Assembly (NCBI GenBank): GCA_012295275.1
Contig: CM022672.1
Location: 12,739,995-12,803,994, forward strand
Direction of reading: 5' to 3'
From: Chrysomallon squamiferum
Lineage: Eukaryota; Mollusca; Gastropoda; Neomphalida; Peltospiridae
DNA: 64,000 nucleotides
The translations under genes and the position numbers were made by a program. A model generated the notes under the pieces. The model was not told the DNA's origin, searched no databases, and saw nothing but the letters and a program-made list of their open reading frames with translations. The first letter of the stretch is position 1; each line of letters opens with the position of its first letter. Positions 1 to 24,200 of the stretch are shown here, in pieces.

Positions 1-328
1 AATTTATTTCTAATGTTTTCATATTAAACAGATATTAAAACTCAAAAATTATCTGACCATTCACATTGTTTCTGTTTCATATCCAATTTTTTATTTTTAT
101 CAGCTGTATATTTCAACATTTTCATAAATACTCAAATCAAATACTATATGCTTCCACACACACAATCACACATCTGCACACAATTAATGGTATATATACA
201 ACAGGCATGTATATTAATGATCAATGTATCACTGTAGAACAACAATAAATATATAATACACCCATACGCACATGTATACTAATGATCTAGGTATAAATAA
301 AACACAATATTTTATTTTTCTGGTAAAG
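1..328. other. 5' edge, intronic sequence of SNAPC4
   Basis: AT-rich sequence with no coding segment that I can join to the downstream exons. It ends in a polypyrimidine stretch and an AG acceptor at 327-328, so it is read as an intron of the gene that follows. The upstream exons and start codon of that gene lie outside the window. Confidence 0.5.
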
Positions 329-11393
<11,065 letters not shown>

Positions 11394-12029
11394 TTAATTA
11401 ATGTCGTTAGTCAAAAACACTTTCGTGTTTTAGGAACCTTCGAAATAACTTATTAGTCTTATGGTGTCCCCATATTATTTAGGAACTTTTGTAAAAAAAA
11501 AACTGAAGGTTCACAGATGTCTCACATTAACATAAGTTAAAAAGAATCATGAATGTAACAGCAAGGCTTTTTCAAACATTTTACACGTTAGATACCTTTG
11601 AAATAATTTACAAGTTTTATGGGTAACGATAGAAACCCTTGTAATAATTTTCATGTCAAAGGAACTTAGATAATAACCATCACGTGTCTCTCATTAAACC
11701 ATACAATTCGGCTGAACTTAAGGTGAGAAATCCGGTGATAAAGTGCTAATATATCTACACAATGAGTGTAAGAGTGCTTATAAACAACAGACCAATAAAA
11801 ATTGGGACTTCTTTATCAAGTGTTTCGTTTTTTGTCGTTTTAGTTTTTGTTTTAATTTCGTTTTCTAAATAACAATGACGACAAAAGCACTAGGGTTTTT
11901 CAGTATTGTTTTTTTTTTTTTTTTTTTTTTTTTGATCTTTTCAGATGTATAAACATGAGTTTCTAATAATGTTTAAAAAGTAAAAAGAAAAACAAATATG
12001 AAGAAAAGTAGCCGATTTTTCTTTCCCCC

Positions 12030-12105
<76 letters not shown>

Positions 12106-14245
12106 TTTTTTCAAATAAAAAGAAATGATACATCGTATAAATTAATATGCAGGATACTAAACTTAATATATTAATATTAAGGGTTAAACAGAGGAACTTT
12201 TCATGTAAAAACAGAATTATAATTGAAATTAACAGTTAAAATAAATCGGTAAACAGTTAAAAAAAAAAAAAAAAAAAAAAAATTAAAACCGATCAGCGCA
12301 ATAATGGTATGATCTAGCACATTTTGGCTTTATGCAACTTAAATATGGGGCTGTCCATAACACTATGTTGGTTAAATTTACAGAGCGCTATCAATCCATA
12401 ATTGAAATTAGATATTTTTAGATAAACCATATATAATGTACACTTGTGTTAACCCTGGAAATCAGTTCCTAACCAAACAGTAATTACCAAAATGCATTAA
12501 AAAGCCACGTTTGAGCGTTTAAGGCTAATGGAAATTCTAATTACACTTGACGATATATCCATCTCGACTGTATCCATTATCAGACCGATTAAAGCACAAA
12601 CAAACCATTTTTTTTTTGTTAGAGACACTTTGTATAAATATAATTTGTTGATTTTGTGTCAAAAAATGTATTAAATAACTAAATCACGATACAAGTACCG
12701 AGCCAATAATCCGGCAAGCTCAGAACAGTCGATGAATGAATGAACGAAAAACATATCGGCAATTAGGTGTCAAACTAAGGTAAATATAACAAAATGTTGA
12801 GGATACAGTCTAAATCTTTACTTAAAATATAAAATAAACAAAAAATAAATAATGAAACTGTATTTAACAGGCACAAATTAATACATTTCTGTTTGTGTTT
12901 TTATTAATTAATTTTAAATTCTTAAAATAACAATACTGAAAATGCTTTTCACCAGCAAGTTGCCTTTCTGCTAGTCTTTTAGATAGATTGATAGTTGAAA
13001 ATCAGAGTAAACTGAAACAAATAAGAACTTAAACAACAACAGTTTCATTTGAACTGGCTTCACTGAAACTAAAGTAAAGAGTGCCTAATCCGAAAGCTAG
13101 TCAGTTTCAATAATAGTCGGTTTTCTGAATTTTGCGGATTTCTGGAAGCTGGATAAATGGTTCGGTATCTGTATTAGTCTAAATTAACGATCTGTCGAAT
13201 GGTTGTCAATATAACGCACAATGAAGCATGAATAATATACAATAGAGCAATCTGCATGGTGTTTTCCCAAGAGAAATTTATTATGTTAACGGGTTCCTTT
13301 GGCGTTACAAATAAATTATCATATAAAATTCTCTTTGCTTTCAGATTATTATTTTATTGTTTTGGGTAATTCATGATTGCTTATAACACAGTATGACAAC
13401 AAAATAACAATTACAAAACATTTGCTCGAAAAGCAACCAGAATAAATGGGTCCATGTACTGTTTGAAATAACCTCAACGACTTTAGAAAAATGGCCGCGC
13501 ATTGGTACTTTAATAACACTCATTTGTTGTTATTAATTATGATTGGATATCAAACCAAGAATACAAAACAACTGGAAGGTATACAGAATATGTTTGGATT
13601 ATTTCTTCTTATCAATAGAGATATACTTTAAGGATTAATGAGAGAAAAATTGTCGGAGATACGTCCCAAAATAACAGAAAAAGTACAGATTTACAAACAA
13701 ATGTTACTATGATCACTATATAACACATTCACTCTGTTGTTAATGTTTTGGGTGAACATCGGTTAAATTTGAGAACCGAAGATTAATAGTCAATTATTTT
13801 AATATACTAAACAGGACAAGCTGTTATAAAGCACATCTATCTATAACAATGAAAATTTAAGGAATAAAACGAAAGACAGGATATTACGAGTTTTATATAC
13901 CGAAGCAGAAACACAGAAACGATAAACTGACAAAGGACCATTCTCGAGCACGCGCGTGCACTCAGACATACGCATGCTCTTAACTAGAAACAGGAATTTA
14001 TTATTCTGAATAATGTAAAGGTTGAATAAAAGCTGAAATAATAAATACTGTAATGTTTAATATATTTATGATGTGGGGTGGTGGGGAAGAAAGAAAAAAG
14101 AAAAAACAAACAATCCTAAAACAAGATATCCTAGTGGTATGAGAATTCAAATTTAGACATTTTTGCTTGTTATTTTCATGACAATATCACATGCAGAGTA
14201 ATCCTTAATTCTCCCTTCAATCATATTATGTAATTTTTGCTGGAA
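11394..14245. other. intergenic region between SNAPC4 and receptor gene A
   Basis: These are the 3' ends of two converging genes, SNAPC4 on the plus strand and gene A on the minus strand. An AATAAA at 11794-11799 is a plausible SNAPC4 polyadenylation signal, about 400 bases past the stop. Simple repeats include poly-T near 11910-11932, (TTA)n at about 12031-12090 and poly-A near 12258-12280. I see no coding segment in either direction. Confidence 0.5.
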
Positions 14246-15312
14246 TTACAGTATAAAAAATAAGATCATCGTGGAAGTAAGAATAAACAAGCCCGTTGCG
14301 CTCATTCTGAAGAAAAATTTGTCTAGAAGAAGTGCAAAATCTTTGTACGACATTCTTTCATGTGATGCATCGTTTATGGAATTGTATTGTGAAGCAGCAG
14401 TTATTTCACGACCGTCTTCAAGTTTTATAGTCTTCGCAGACGGTATTTTTGCAGGTCTGGCGTCGGCGGATGAATACTCATTTACTTTGTTTTTGTTTTG
14501 ACACGAAAGGCAGACGACAGGTGCAATGACGTAGTCTGTAAATTTCTGTAAACGGGCAGAAATGCGCTGTGTTTCTTCTTTGTTGTAGAGTGTTAAGATC
14601 CAAATACTTAGAAGAGTGGCGACCGTGCCAAGAATCATAACGACTGAAAGGTAAATCTCTGGAATAGAAAAATTAGTTGAATAGTTAGTCTACAAAGAAA
14701 TTAAAGAACAAAAACAACATCAACCATAACAATTTCCCGACAATTTTAAACTACAACACACACACACACACACACCTCCCTAAAAAAAAAAAAACAAACA
14801 ACAAAACATCATAAAAATCCATATACACAGCCTCCACTCCCTCCCAGCACAATAACAGCAAACATACCCATACACACACTGCGTGAAACAGAATACTTAC
14901 GTAGCACCGACGTCTTGGTAGAAATGGGAGGCAGATTGTCTGCTACTATGGTGAGGAGAACGACGTAGGAAAGGAGAACTGTTAAGGAAAATCCCAGTTT
15001 CTCTCCGGAATCAAGAGGCACAGTAAAAACAGAGATCATCAGAACTGAGTTCAGCATGATGGGAAGAACGAGGTACTGGCTGTAGAACAACCAGCGACGT
15101 TTAAACTTGAGCCTGAATTTGAGGATTCGGTACGTATTAATTTCGTCCGAATTGTTAAGAAAGAACACAGACGATGAAATAAAATTCCATTCTCCTTGGG
15201 GTACATACAACATATAATCCACAGGTTTCACTGGATCGGAGAGAAGATCTATTTCATTCTGAAAAATGTAGAGAGAGAAAAAAAAATAAAAAAGTAATAA
15301 TGATGATGATGA

Positions 15313-15349
<37 letters not shown>

Positions 15350-16124
15350 TTAATGCTTTTTCACGGTGCTTTGTTTGTGCTGTTGGATTATAGGGCTGAT
15401 AATATACAAATACAACATAACAACTTCTTCCAGTACATTTGACATAAGACAAATTATATGTAGTGGATATTTAATTAGTTAGTATTTCCTCTTCTGACAA
15501 AACAGCAGTGTAAAAGACAATACCAACAAATAAATAAATTAATAAAATGAGAAACAAACACACCAGATAAAACCGAGACGAATCTCATTAGAATATAAAA
15601 CGAACCGAGACATTTTAAAACTTGATGTACTCTTTAATGAAAGACTAACATTTATGAAATAGCTTTTATATATATCGCTCTGTGTTTACAAGTGTTATGT
15701 TGTAATCACGATATTGCAGAAACTATGTCTCTGGCTTTATTTTACAAACTATGACGTAAAGTCTATAACCTTTATTATACAAATTGTGAGATAACGTCTG
15801 TAGTCTCTATCTTAGAAACTGTCAGGAAACGTCTACAGCATTTATCTTACAAACTGTGAGGTAACGTCTCTAGCCTCTATCTTACAAACTGTGACGTAAC
15901 GTCTAGTGTATATATATATAGATATATATATATACTCACTATAGCGTAGCCCCAGGATGACAAATCAACAGAACATTCCTGACTGTCAAAAGGATAACTC
16001 TGAATGTTTATTTCACAAACTGTGTTCATTGTGATTGGTGATGCCCAGAATATGTCGCCATTATAAAGAATCCTTGCTGGTACTTCAGCTCCATCGATAA
16101 CACCAATTGAATTGACTCTGAAAA

Positions 16125-16206
<82 letters not shown>

Positions 16207-17003
16207 TTTTTAAAATACCTTATCATAGAAAAGTGCAGAAAGTTTTAAAAACTTTCACATCTAGTTATAAAGTTGTTCACACATACACACACACAAACAC
16301 AAACACAAACTCAGACACATACACACAGACACACACTCAGACAAATACAGCAGTCATACACCTATATAGCCTAACCTCTAAAAAAAACCAAGAAAAACAG
16401 GCACACATAACTTTACGAATAAATTAAAAATAATTTAAATACAATAATGATTCTGAACTGAAATATTGCATCGTCTAGAATTCTTAACAGAAATGTGCTG
16501 CTTATCTAATTAATAAACATTTGTAACCCACAACATTATCTATGGAATATTTACAACAATCTAGAAATATTTCTTTATTATATGAAAACATACTCATTGT
16601 TTATAATGAGTGGTGGCTTCCAGATCTTTTTGTGGCTAACAACAAGCTGAGAGATTCCGCTATAGTCGTTGGGGTTCCATGTCAGACGAATATCTTTCCA
16701 TACCTGCAAAGCAGATGAACGCAAAACAAACAAACAAACAAACAAACAAATAAATCAATAAATAAATAAATAAGTAAATAAGTAAGTAAGTTAGTAAGTA
16801 AGTAAGTAAATTATGTTAAGTGACAGTTAGTAGTTTGTTACCGAATAATGACAATTATAAGAGAAGAAATTCGGTGCCGAGATTTCATCAGCGCTACCTT
16901 TAAAAACTGGTAAGTAATTTTTTAACTGATGTTTTTTGTAGAAAGAAATGCATATAATACAATATTTTATTTTATTTATTTATTTATTTATTATTATTAT
17001 TAT

Positions 17004-17036
<33 letters not shown>

Positions 17037-17898
17037 GCGTTGCAAATGAAACAGTAAAAACAGTTAACTAAAACGGTTTTTAGCAAATTAAGAAGAGTCT
17101 CAATTCAGCTTACCACGTACCAAAACCCCGTCAAAGACATTGTCTGTGCAGTCATATCCTTCAAAGAGAAATAATATAAAATAAATAAATCAATGAATGC
17201 TTGTTTAATGATACCTTAAATTATTTTAATTGTAATGGTTTATATATACACATGTATATATGGATATACTACGTACGGACCTATATATGTAAGTATGTAT
17301 GTGTACATGTGTATTTATATATGTATATATTTATATATTTGTACGTGTATATCTATGTATTTTAATGGTTTATATATATACATTGTATATAAGTATGTTT
17401 ATATGTATATACGTATGGACGTATATATATATATATATGTATGTGTATATATGTATTTATATAGGTATGTACGTATGTATGTATCAATGGTGTACGTACG
17501 TAAGTGTTATTTAAAATACCCACAAGTTTGTTTAGAGACATCAAGCCCAAAGTCACTGACACTGCAGTTGTGGTTTCAGGGCGTACGTCGTTGTCGTAAC
17601 CAGACAGAATTGTGTTCCTCAGCATCATTTCACTTGTATAATTACCCATCACTTCTGAAAAAGTTCACACAAGCAGAACATAAGTAAATCGTTAGTTTAC
17701 AACTAGTATAGTTCTTTTTACCGTTGATTTTTAAAATTTGAAAAAAATCAAATATTGTTCTAATGCTGAAGCATAAAATTTAGATAATGCATTTCAGGGA
17801 GGAAAAAAGGAAAAAAAGTTTCAGTTTTAAATGAAAATACAACAAATGTTTTGTTATTATTATTATTGTTATTATTATTATTATTATTGTTATTGTTA

Positions 17899-17950
<52 letters not shown>

Positions 17951-18356
17951 CAGTAATAGTGGGTGGTGTTGGTAGCAGCAGCAGCAGAGGTAGTAATTAT
18001 TAATATTATTAGTTGTCTTTTTGTTTGTGTTGGTCTTCTTAATATCAGTTGTAGTAAGTAGTAATTGGAGTATTATTGTTGTGTATTATTATTATGTTTT
18101 CAAAGTCTTTAATTTTTATTTATTTATTTATTTATTTATTATGCTGCTGTTATGAAAAATAACTGGAAATGCTTCATGGCTTGTTTCAATACATCTGATT
18201 TTACTTATTGCGTTTTTTATTTATTTTTTTTCCTCTTTCATTCACTTGACTGAGAAATATTTCTCTGTTCCCTTCAGACCTTCTATTCAAATAATTTATT
18301 TGGACTTACATGTATTTACCTGTTGTTGCTGCAGAACACACTAAACAACTAGTCAT
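14246..18356 (-). CDS. nicotinic-receptor-like Cys-loop channel subunit, gene A
   Basis: Predicted plasma-membrane cation-channel subunit of the pentameric Cys-loop family. Exons in coding order: 18320-18356 (start, tentative), 17524-17654, 17114-17158 (45 nt), 16594-16703 (110 nt), 15940-16117, 14901-15258, 14246-14658. This gives about 423 aa. The ligand-domain exons carry FWY and W.D (loop D region), IWKPPLIINNE (loop A region) and the Cys-loop CEINIQSYPFDSQEC with the canonical 13 residues between cysteines. The exon at 14901-15258 holds RRW before M1, M1, and DSGEKLGFSLTVLLS at M2, where GEK indicates cation selectivity. The last exon holds M3, a short cytoplasmic loop and M4. There is no vicinal Cys pair before RRW, so it is unlike an ACh-binding alpha subunit. 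The first exon encodes only about 12 residues with weak signal-peptide character, so the true start may differ. Confidence 0.8.
15901..16850. repeat. microsatellite cluster in gene A introns
   Basis: Contains (TA)n near 15909-15934, a long (GA)n tract at 16127-16204, a CA-rich stretch near 16270-16345, and a run drifting from (ACAA)n through (AAAT)n to (AAGT)n at 16725-16812. Receptor exons at 15940-16117 and 16594-16703 are embedded between the tracts and are not themselves repetitive. Confidence 0.8.
16960..17950. repeat. poly-T, TATG-type and (TTA)n repeats in gene A introns
   Basis: Includes (TTTA)n to poly-T at about 16975-17036, a degenerate purine-pyrimidine alternating TATG/TACG/TATA stretch at 17228-17510, and (TTA)n/(TTG)n at about 17856-17951. 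The exons at 17114-17158 and 17524-17654 lie between them. Confidence 0.75.
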
Positions 18357-18991
18357 CTTGTTTAGCTTGTTCTCCCAGTAACCCGGTGTGGTAGTTTAAG
18401 TGTGACCCACGTTTGTAAAGATCAGCCATGTGATCGGACGTGTGTGAATATATTTAGTACGAGTGCATTAGTTTTGAACTAGTAGTAAAATATTAACTAC
18501 ATTTTAGTTTTACAGACCACATCAAATTTAAGATCGTAAGCTATTTTTATATGACTAACAAACGTATCATATGCCTATCTTCGATTATATTGCATATACT
18601 TTCACAAATATCTTCACTTATTTTTAAAGATATTTTCCGATGTTATAGAGAATCTTGGAAGATATTAAATCACATGCATATTCCCTTCCTCCGAAACCCC
18701 CCCAAAAAAATCCAACAAGAATAAAATAAATAAATAATAAACAAAAAATAAAATATTATAATAAACAAAAAAGAACAACACCAAAACAAAACAAAGAAAA
18801 CAATCAAACAAACTAACTAACTAACTAACAAACAAACAGTAAATAAATACAAACACTGCTAAGAAATACACTGTATTTAACTTTCGACTATAGAATGGCT
18901 AACTATAGAAAATGGAATAAATAATGTTTGCGAGTATTCTTAATTCTGTTATTATTATAATGTCTTGTATTGTCGTTAAATAATTAAATAA

Positions 18992-19087
<96 letters not shown>

Positions 19088-19981
19088 AGTTTTTAGTCAA
19101 TACGCGTCTTTAAACCATTTGATGTACTAATAAAATTATTACAAATAAATAAATAAATAAATAAATTTAACACTATAGTCCTCCCACTCTCTATTACATA
19201 CTAAATACCTTTTCGTTGATAACACATCATAAAAAAACAATATTAACCTTTCCGAAGTAGTAGTATTAGAAGTAACAACAACATCCGCGCCATTTTGTTA
19301 TTTCGCTTTTAACTATCAGAATTGCCTTACTGTTAAAACCTTTCGCCTAAGTACACACGCTGTTATTGGACATAATACTCGATGGGATACAACTGTCATA
19401 CGTTTTAGAAAAATAAAACAAACACAGCCAGCGTTTTCACTTGACCAATCACGAAACAACACACAAAACAAGCTTTTACTTTAATGTTTATAACGTCGGG
19501 ATATATAATAAATATTTCATTAATGACATTTTACTAATAATTCAGTGAAATGTTCTGTTTAATAACTGTAATTATATTATAAAAATCGAAAGCCACACGT
19601 ACGTATAAATAAACCAAAGCAAACTGTAAACATCAGTGTATGAATTGTAATGTAACAATGCCAAAAGTCATTCATAACTATAGTGTTAAGCTGTATGTAA
19701 GTATAAATTGTATATAACTATCCAAAGCAATGGATATCCACAGGTAACCATGATGTTTTTTGGGATAGAATTTGTTATGACAGGCAACAAAGCAGATATA
19801 CAAGAAAAAATAAATGGATTTATTCACAACTGTTATTATAGAAACTCTGAAGGAAAAAACGAAAATAAACAAGCAAGGAAAAGAAAACGACAACCCCACA
19901 AGAAAACTCAATAAATAAATATATATATATATGGGGGTAGTGTCGGGTATTTTGGTTTGATATGTTAAATATATTTGATAT

Positions 19982-20017
<36 letters not shown>

Positions 20018-20119
20018 AAAAAAAAGAAAAAGAAAAAAAAATGAAATCATTATTTATCAGACGGCTTTAGAGTAAATACGGGTATATGAAATTTATTAAA
20101 ATAATAATAAATAAATACA

Positions 20120-20154
<35 letters not shown>

Positions 20155-20272
20155 ACCAATAAATAAAATTAAAATTAAATTATTAAAACAGCCTCTTCTT
20201 AAAAGATCAGTCGTTTTACATTTTCTTTGAAAATTTGACGAAAACATGAAAATCAATCTATTTAACAATATA
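18357..20272. other. upstream region of gene A, no gene seen
   Basis: It holds a long (TG)n tract at about 18997-19085, interrupted once by TTTTG, AAAT-type runs near 19143-19166 and 20100-20155, and (TA)n near 19920-19931 and 19986-20013. I found no convincing coding exon on either strand. Any promoter of gene A should lie here, but no motif was distinctive enough to annotate. Confidence 0.5.
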
Positions 20273-20853
20273 CAGTGGTACCTCGAGTTACGAGTGCTCC
20301 GACTTACGAGTTTTCTGATATATGAGCAGTCGCCCGGTAGATTTTTGCTTCGAGTTGCGAGACAAAATCCGAGCTTCAGATCACTGCTGCTAGTTGGCGC
20401 ATCGAACAACACAACACCCGCTCAGCATTCCGCGTTTCACTCGTTTGCTTCACGTGGTTACCTCGCCGTGGAAGCATCTCTGTTGTGTTGTGCTCGCATT
20501 TTGAGCTGTGAACATGCCAAATTTCCATGGATCCTAAGAAAATCAATGCAAAGGACAGTGCTGTCAAGAAGAAGCGGATGATATCCATTGTATTAAATCA
20601 TGAAATCATACAAAAACATGAGCGAGGTGTCGTATAGTCAACATGGCTAGGCAATACGAGCGAAGTACTTTTTACATGTATCATACTAAAACAGGAGGCT
20701 TGATAAAGGATATAACTCCAGCCAAAGGCGTTAAAATAATTTCTAATCTACGGACCTGTGTCTATGAAAAGATGGCGAAATCCTAACCCTGTAACTTTAC
20801 AAAACCAATTTATTTCTTTTCATTCTCTTTTATGTTGTCTTTATACAATATTA

Positions 20854-20916
<63 letters not shown>

Positions 20917-21080
20917 TATTTAAAAACACGTTACAAAAAATTGGGGTGGTTTTGGGGGACTAGAACGGATTAATGGTATTTCAATTGATTTCTGTTGGTA
21001 AAATTCATTTGATATATGAGCAAATTGAGTTACAACCTCGGTCACGGAACGAATTAAACTCGTAAGTCAAGGTACAACTG
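20273..21080 (+). mobile_element. Tigger/pogo-like DNA transposon remnant with terminal inverted repeats
   Basis: The left end reads cagtggtacctcgagttacg and the right end, in reverse complement, cagttgtaccttgacttacg, so the two ends form imperfect terminal inverted repeats. TA precedes the left end, as expected for Tc1/mariner-superfamily insertion, but the right flank is CA, so the target duplication is not intact. The interior keeps the 5' part of a Tigger-type transposase and a (TA)n tract at 20858-20914; the catalytic part is missing. It is a non-autonomous, internally deleted copy between genes A and B. Confidence 0.75.
20527..20786 (+). pseudogene. Tigger-like transposase N-terminus, broken
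   Basis: Begins with ATG and a lysine-rich segment (MDPKKINAKDS..VKKKRM) and continues LNHEIIQKHERGV, typical of the CENP-B-type helix-turn-helix N-terminus of Tigger transposases. A TAG interrupts it at 20635-20637. The sequence resumes in other frames as MARQYERST at 20642 and KDITPAKGVKIIS, and ends near 20786. No DDE/D catalytic domain is present, so it cannot be active. Confidence 0.7.
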
Positions 21081-21254
21081 CATTCGCTTTTAAGAGAATT
21101 AGTAATTAAATACGATTGTGGTCAACAGACAAACAGACTACCGAAGAAATACTTCGCAATGTATATTCAAAATTGTATTTGCAAAATTATCATAATCGAC
21201 AGGCGAACATACAATTTTTTTTTTTTCAGCAGAATAATCGCTTGTTAGTTAACA

Positions 21255-24200
21255 TTAATAAACGAAAAACAGAATCATGGTCAAAGTAACGGCAAACAAG
21301 ATCACGCCGAACATCCGGAAAAACAGTTTATCGAGAACAACTGCAAAGTCTCTGTAAGACATTCTTTCCTTTTCCCATGCTGAGTCTTTGTCGAGAACTT
21401 TGTGGATGGGAGACTTTCGCCATTAGCTGTTGGTTTCGCATCGCGAGATGAACCATCCTCGACTCGGTTACTTCGTCCACGAGGCAGGCAGACGATGGGT
21501 GCAATGACGTGGTCTGTTAATTTCTGCAGACAGAACGGGATGTGTGTGGTTCCTTTTCTGTTGTGCAGTTTTAGAATCCAGATTGTTAGAATTGTTGTGA
21601 GCGTGCCCAGTGCCAAAAGGACAGACAGATAGAGCTCTGAAACGAAGAAAAGTGCTAACTATAAAGTATGATGTTTAATATTATTATATAAGCCTGCAGT
21701 TCGGTGCCAAGTGATTAAGTTCATTTAACTGTTTGTCATTATTTGTTATTAGTTTTGTGATACAGAAATTTGGTTTAAAAATATCTTGTTACTGACCTGA
21801 AAATAAACCTTTAAAGTAAATTATAAATAAACCAACAAGTGAGATAAAATAATTATCAATAAGCTAAGAATTTGGATAATTATTTATAAATAGAATACGT
21901 CTTGAGTTTTATTCATTTTTTGTTCATTTTCTTTTTTTTATAATGTGTTCCAATGTTAATTATCTATTGTACAGATGGGCTCTACATTTTTTTTACAATA
22001 TATTTAAACAAAATTATAATTATTTGGAAATATTTTCCTTCTGCTAACAAAGAATACGCTTTATAGTGCTATCATTAAATTAAAACATCTTACGTAGTAC
22101 TGACAACCCGGTGGAAATAGGAGGCAGGTTCTCTGTTACTATGGTGAGGAGAACAATGTAGGAGAGCAAAACTGTTAAGGAGAATCCCAGTTTCTCTCCC
22201 GAGTCAGTAGGCACGACAAAGACAGAGATCATCAGAACAGAATTCATCATGATGGGAAGAATAAGATACTGACTGTAAAATTGCCAACGACGTTTGAACT
22301 TGAGCTTGAACTGCATATTCTGGTGCAGGCTGTTTTGGCCTGAGATATTGCAGATCTTGACGGTGTATGACTTATACGCCCATTCACCATGTTCTGTATA
22401 GACTTTATTGATGACAGGAGAGTATTCGAATGGTGAAAGCTGTAATTCGTCCTAATAAAAATAAATGAAAAGGTATTAGAATAAGTGGATTACATTCAGT
22501 TACAGTATGACATTGTTAATATTTTGAGTGATTCAGATTATAATAACTAATTAGCAATCTGAATAATCAAAATATGACTTAACCGACGAGCTGCTTGTTC
22601 ATCTCAAATTCGTATGTTGACATACACTATACAGAAAACATATTTTGTTATTTACATTAAAACAAACGAAATGTTAATGAACAATTAGTCATACTTTATA
22701 CTTGTAACGATAATTAATTTGGCTTCCTTTCACGTCATAGAGCACTTGCTAGAACGAGATAGACTCATTAGCGGAACTCGTTCTTAAACAATCTGCATAC
22801 CAAACAAATAATGTATCACTGTGATATAACCAACCATGGAAACAGAAATACTTACAACAGTGTACTCCCAGGCTGTGATATCCACGGAACATTCTTGACT
22901 ATCAAACGGGTAATTCTGAACGTTCACTTCACAAGTCGTCTTCATGGTGATTGGCAGTTTCCAGACTACCATTCCAGAACGGTACACTCTTAGAGGTACC
23001 GCTGTTTTATCTATCAGACCAGCTGTATTAACCCTGAACAATTAAGTAAGTAAGTACGTGAGTATGTAAGTAAGTAAGTAAGTAAGTTAGTCAGTCAGTT
23101 AGTTAGTCAGAAAGTAACTAACGAAAGAAAATCAAAGAAATAAACAAATAAAACACAGTTCGGAAATGTGCAGTATTTTATAGCAACAGCAAAGGCATGC
23201 TTTAAAAATGATGTTCACTGTGTTTTCTTTCAACTTACTCATTACTAACAATAAGCGGTGGTTTCCAGACCTCGCTGTGGCTGAGAATAAGTTCTCTGAT
23301 GTGGCCATGGTCGTCAGGATTCCAACGCAGTCGGTAATCAGTCCATATCTAGAATCGAAGTATATTACTGTCATTAACAACACTGGTAATATCTACACTA
23401 ATATCTACGTAATATGTACTATAAATATTACTACTGTTATTACTATTAGTACTACTTCTGCTATTATTATTACTGCAATTACCAGTTGTGCTTCTGGTAC
23501 CACTACTGCTGTTAAAGCAACCGCCACCACTGCTACTACATCATCTATCTTAGCTACTACTGCTACTACAGTTACTGCAGCTGCTTCTGTTATTACAACT
23601 ACTTTTAACACTATTACTATTACTATTACTACTGCTACTACTACTGCTACTATTACTACTGCTACTACTACTACTACTACTACTACTACAACCACTGTAG
23701 TACTACTTCTGCTATTATTATTATTATTAATATTATTTGTTTCTTTCTTTTGCGACAGCAGCTGCAATAACAACAATATCTACTACTACCATACCAACAC
23801 TACTACTCCTTTTATTATTTTTGTTGCTTTTTTTAAAATTAATTTTTCTGTTGTTATCGTCGTAGCCTCTGTATCAAAATGTCTACTGTTACCGTATACC
23901 AGAATCCTTTGAGAGACATCGTCTGCGTACTCACATCCTACAAAACAAAGATCATTACTAAAAATACAACAGTATAAAATGAAGAAATAATTAAAAAAAA
24001 AAATTCAAACAAATTATAATCATTAGCAATACAATAACAAAATTTTAAAATAAATTATGATAGTAAATAATTCTTAGTTTCACTCAGATGACTTATTAAG
24101 TTTTTTTTCTTTTTATATGTTCAATATCGCAATACTATATCCAGAATTCAAGCCGAATGGTTTTGGTTTGACGATACCTTCCAGTAGAATAGCTTAGCAA

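Noticed and set aside
19678-20050. Short frames on both strands upstream of gene A
   Set aside because: Low complexity, overlapping on both strands and without splice or domain support.
23208-23912. Long threonine-rich or valine-rich reading frames on both strands
   Set aside because: Produced by degenerate (ACT)n repeats in gene B intron 3; opposite-strand and alternative frames are equally open.
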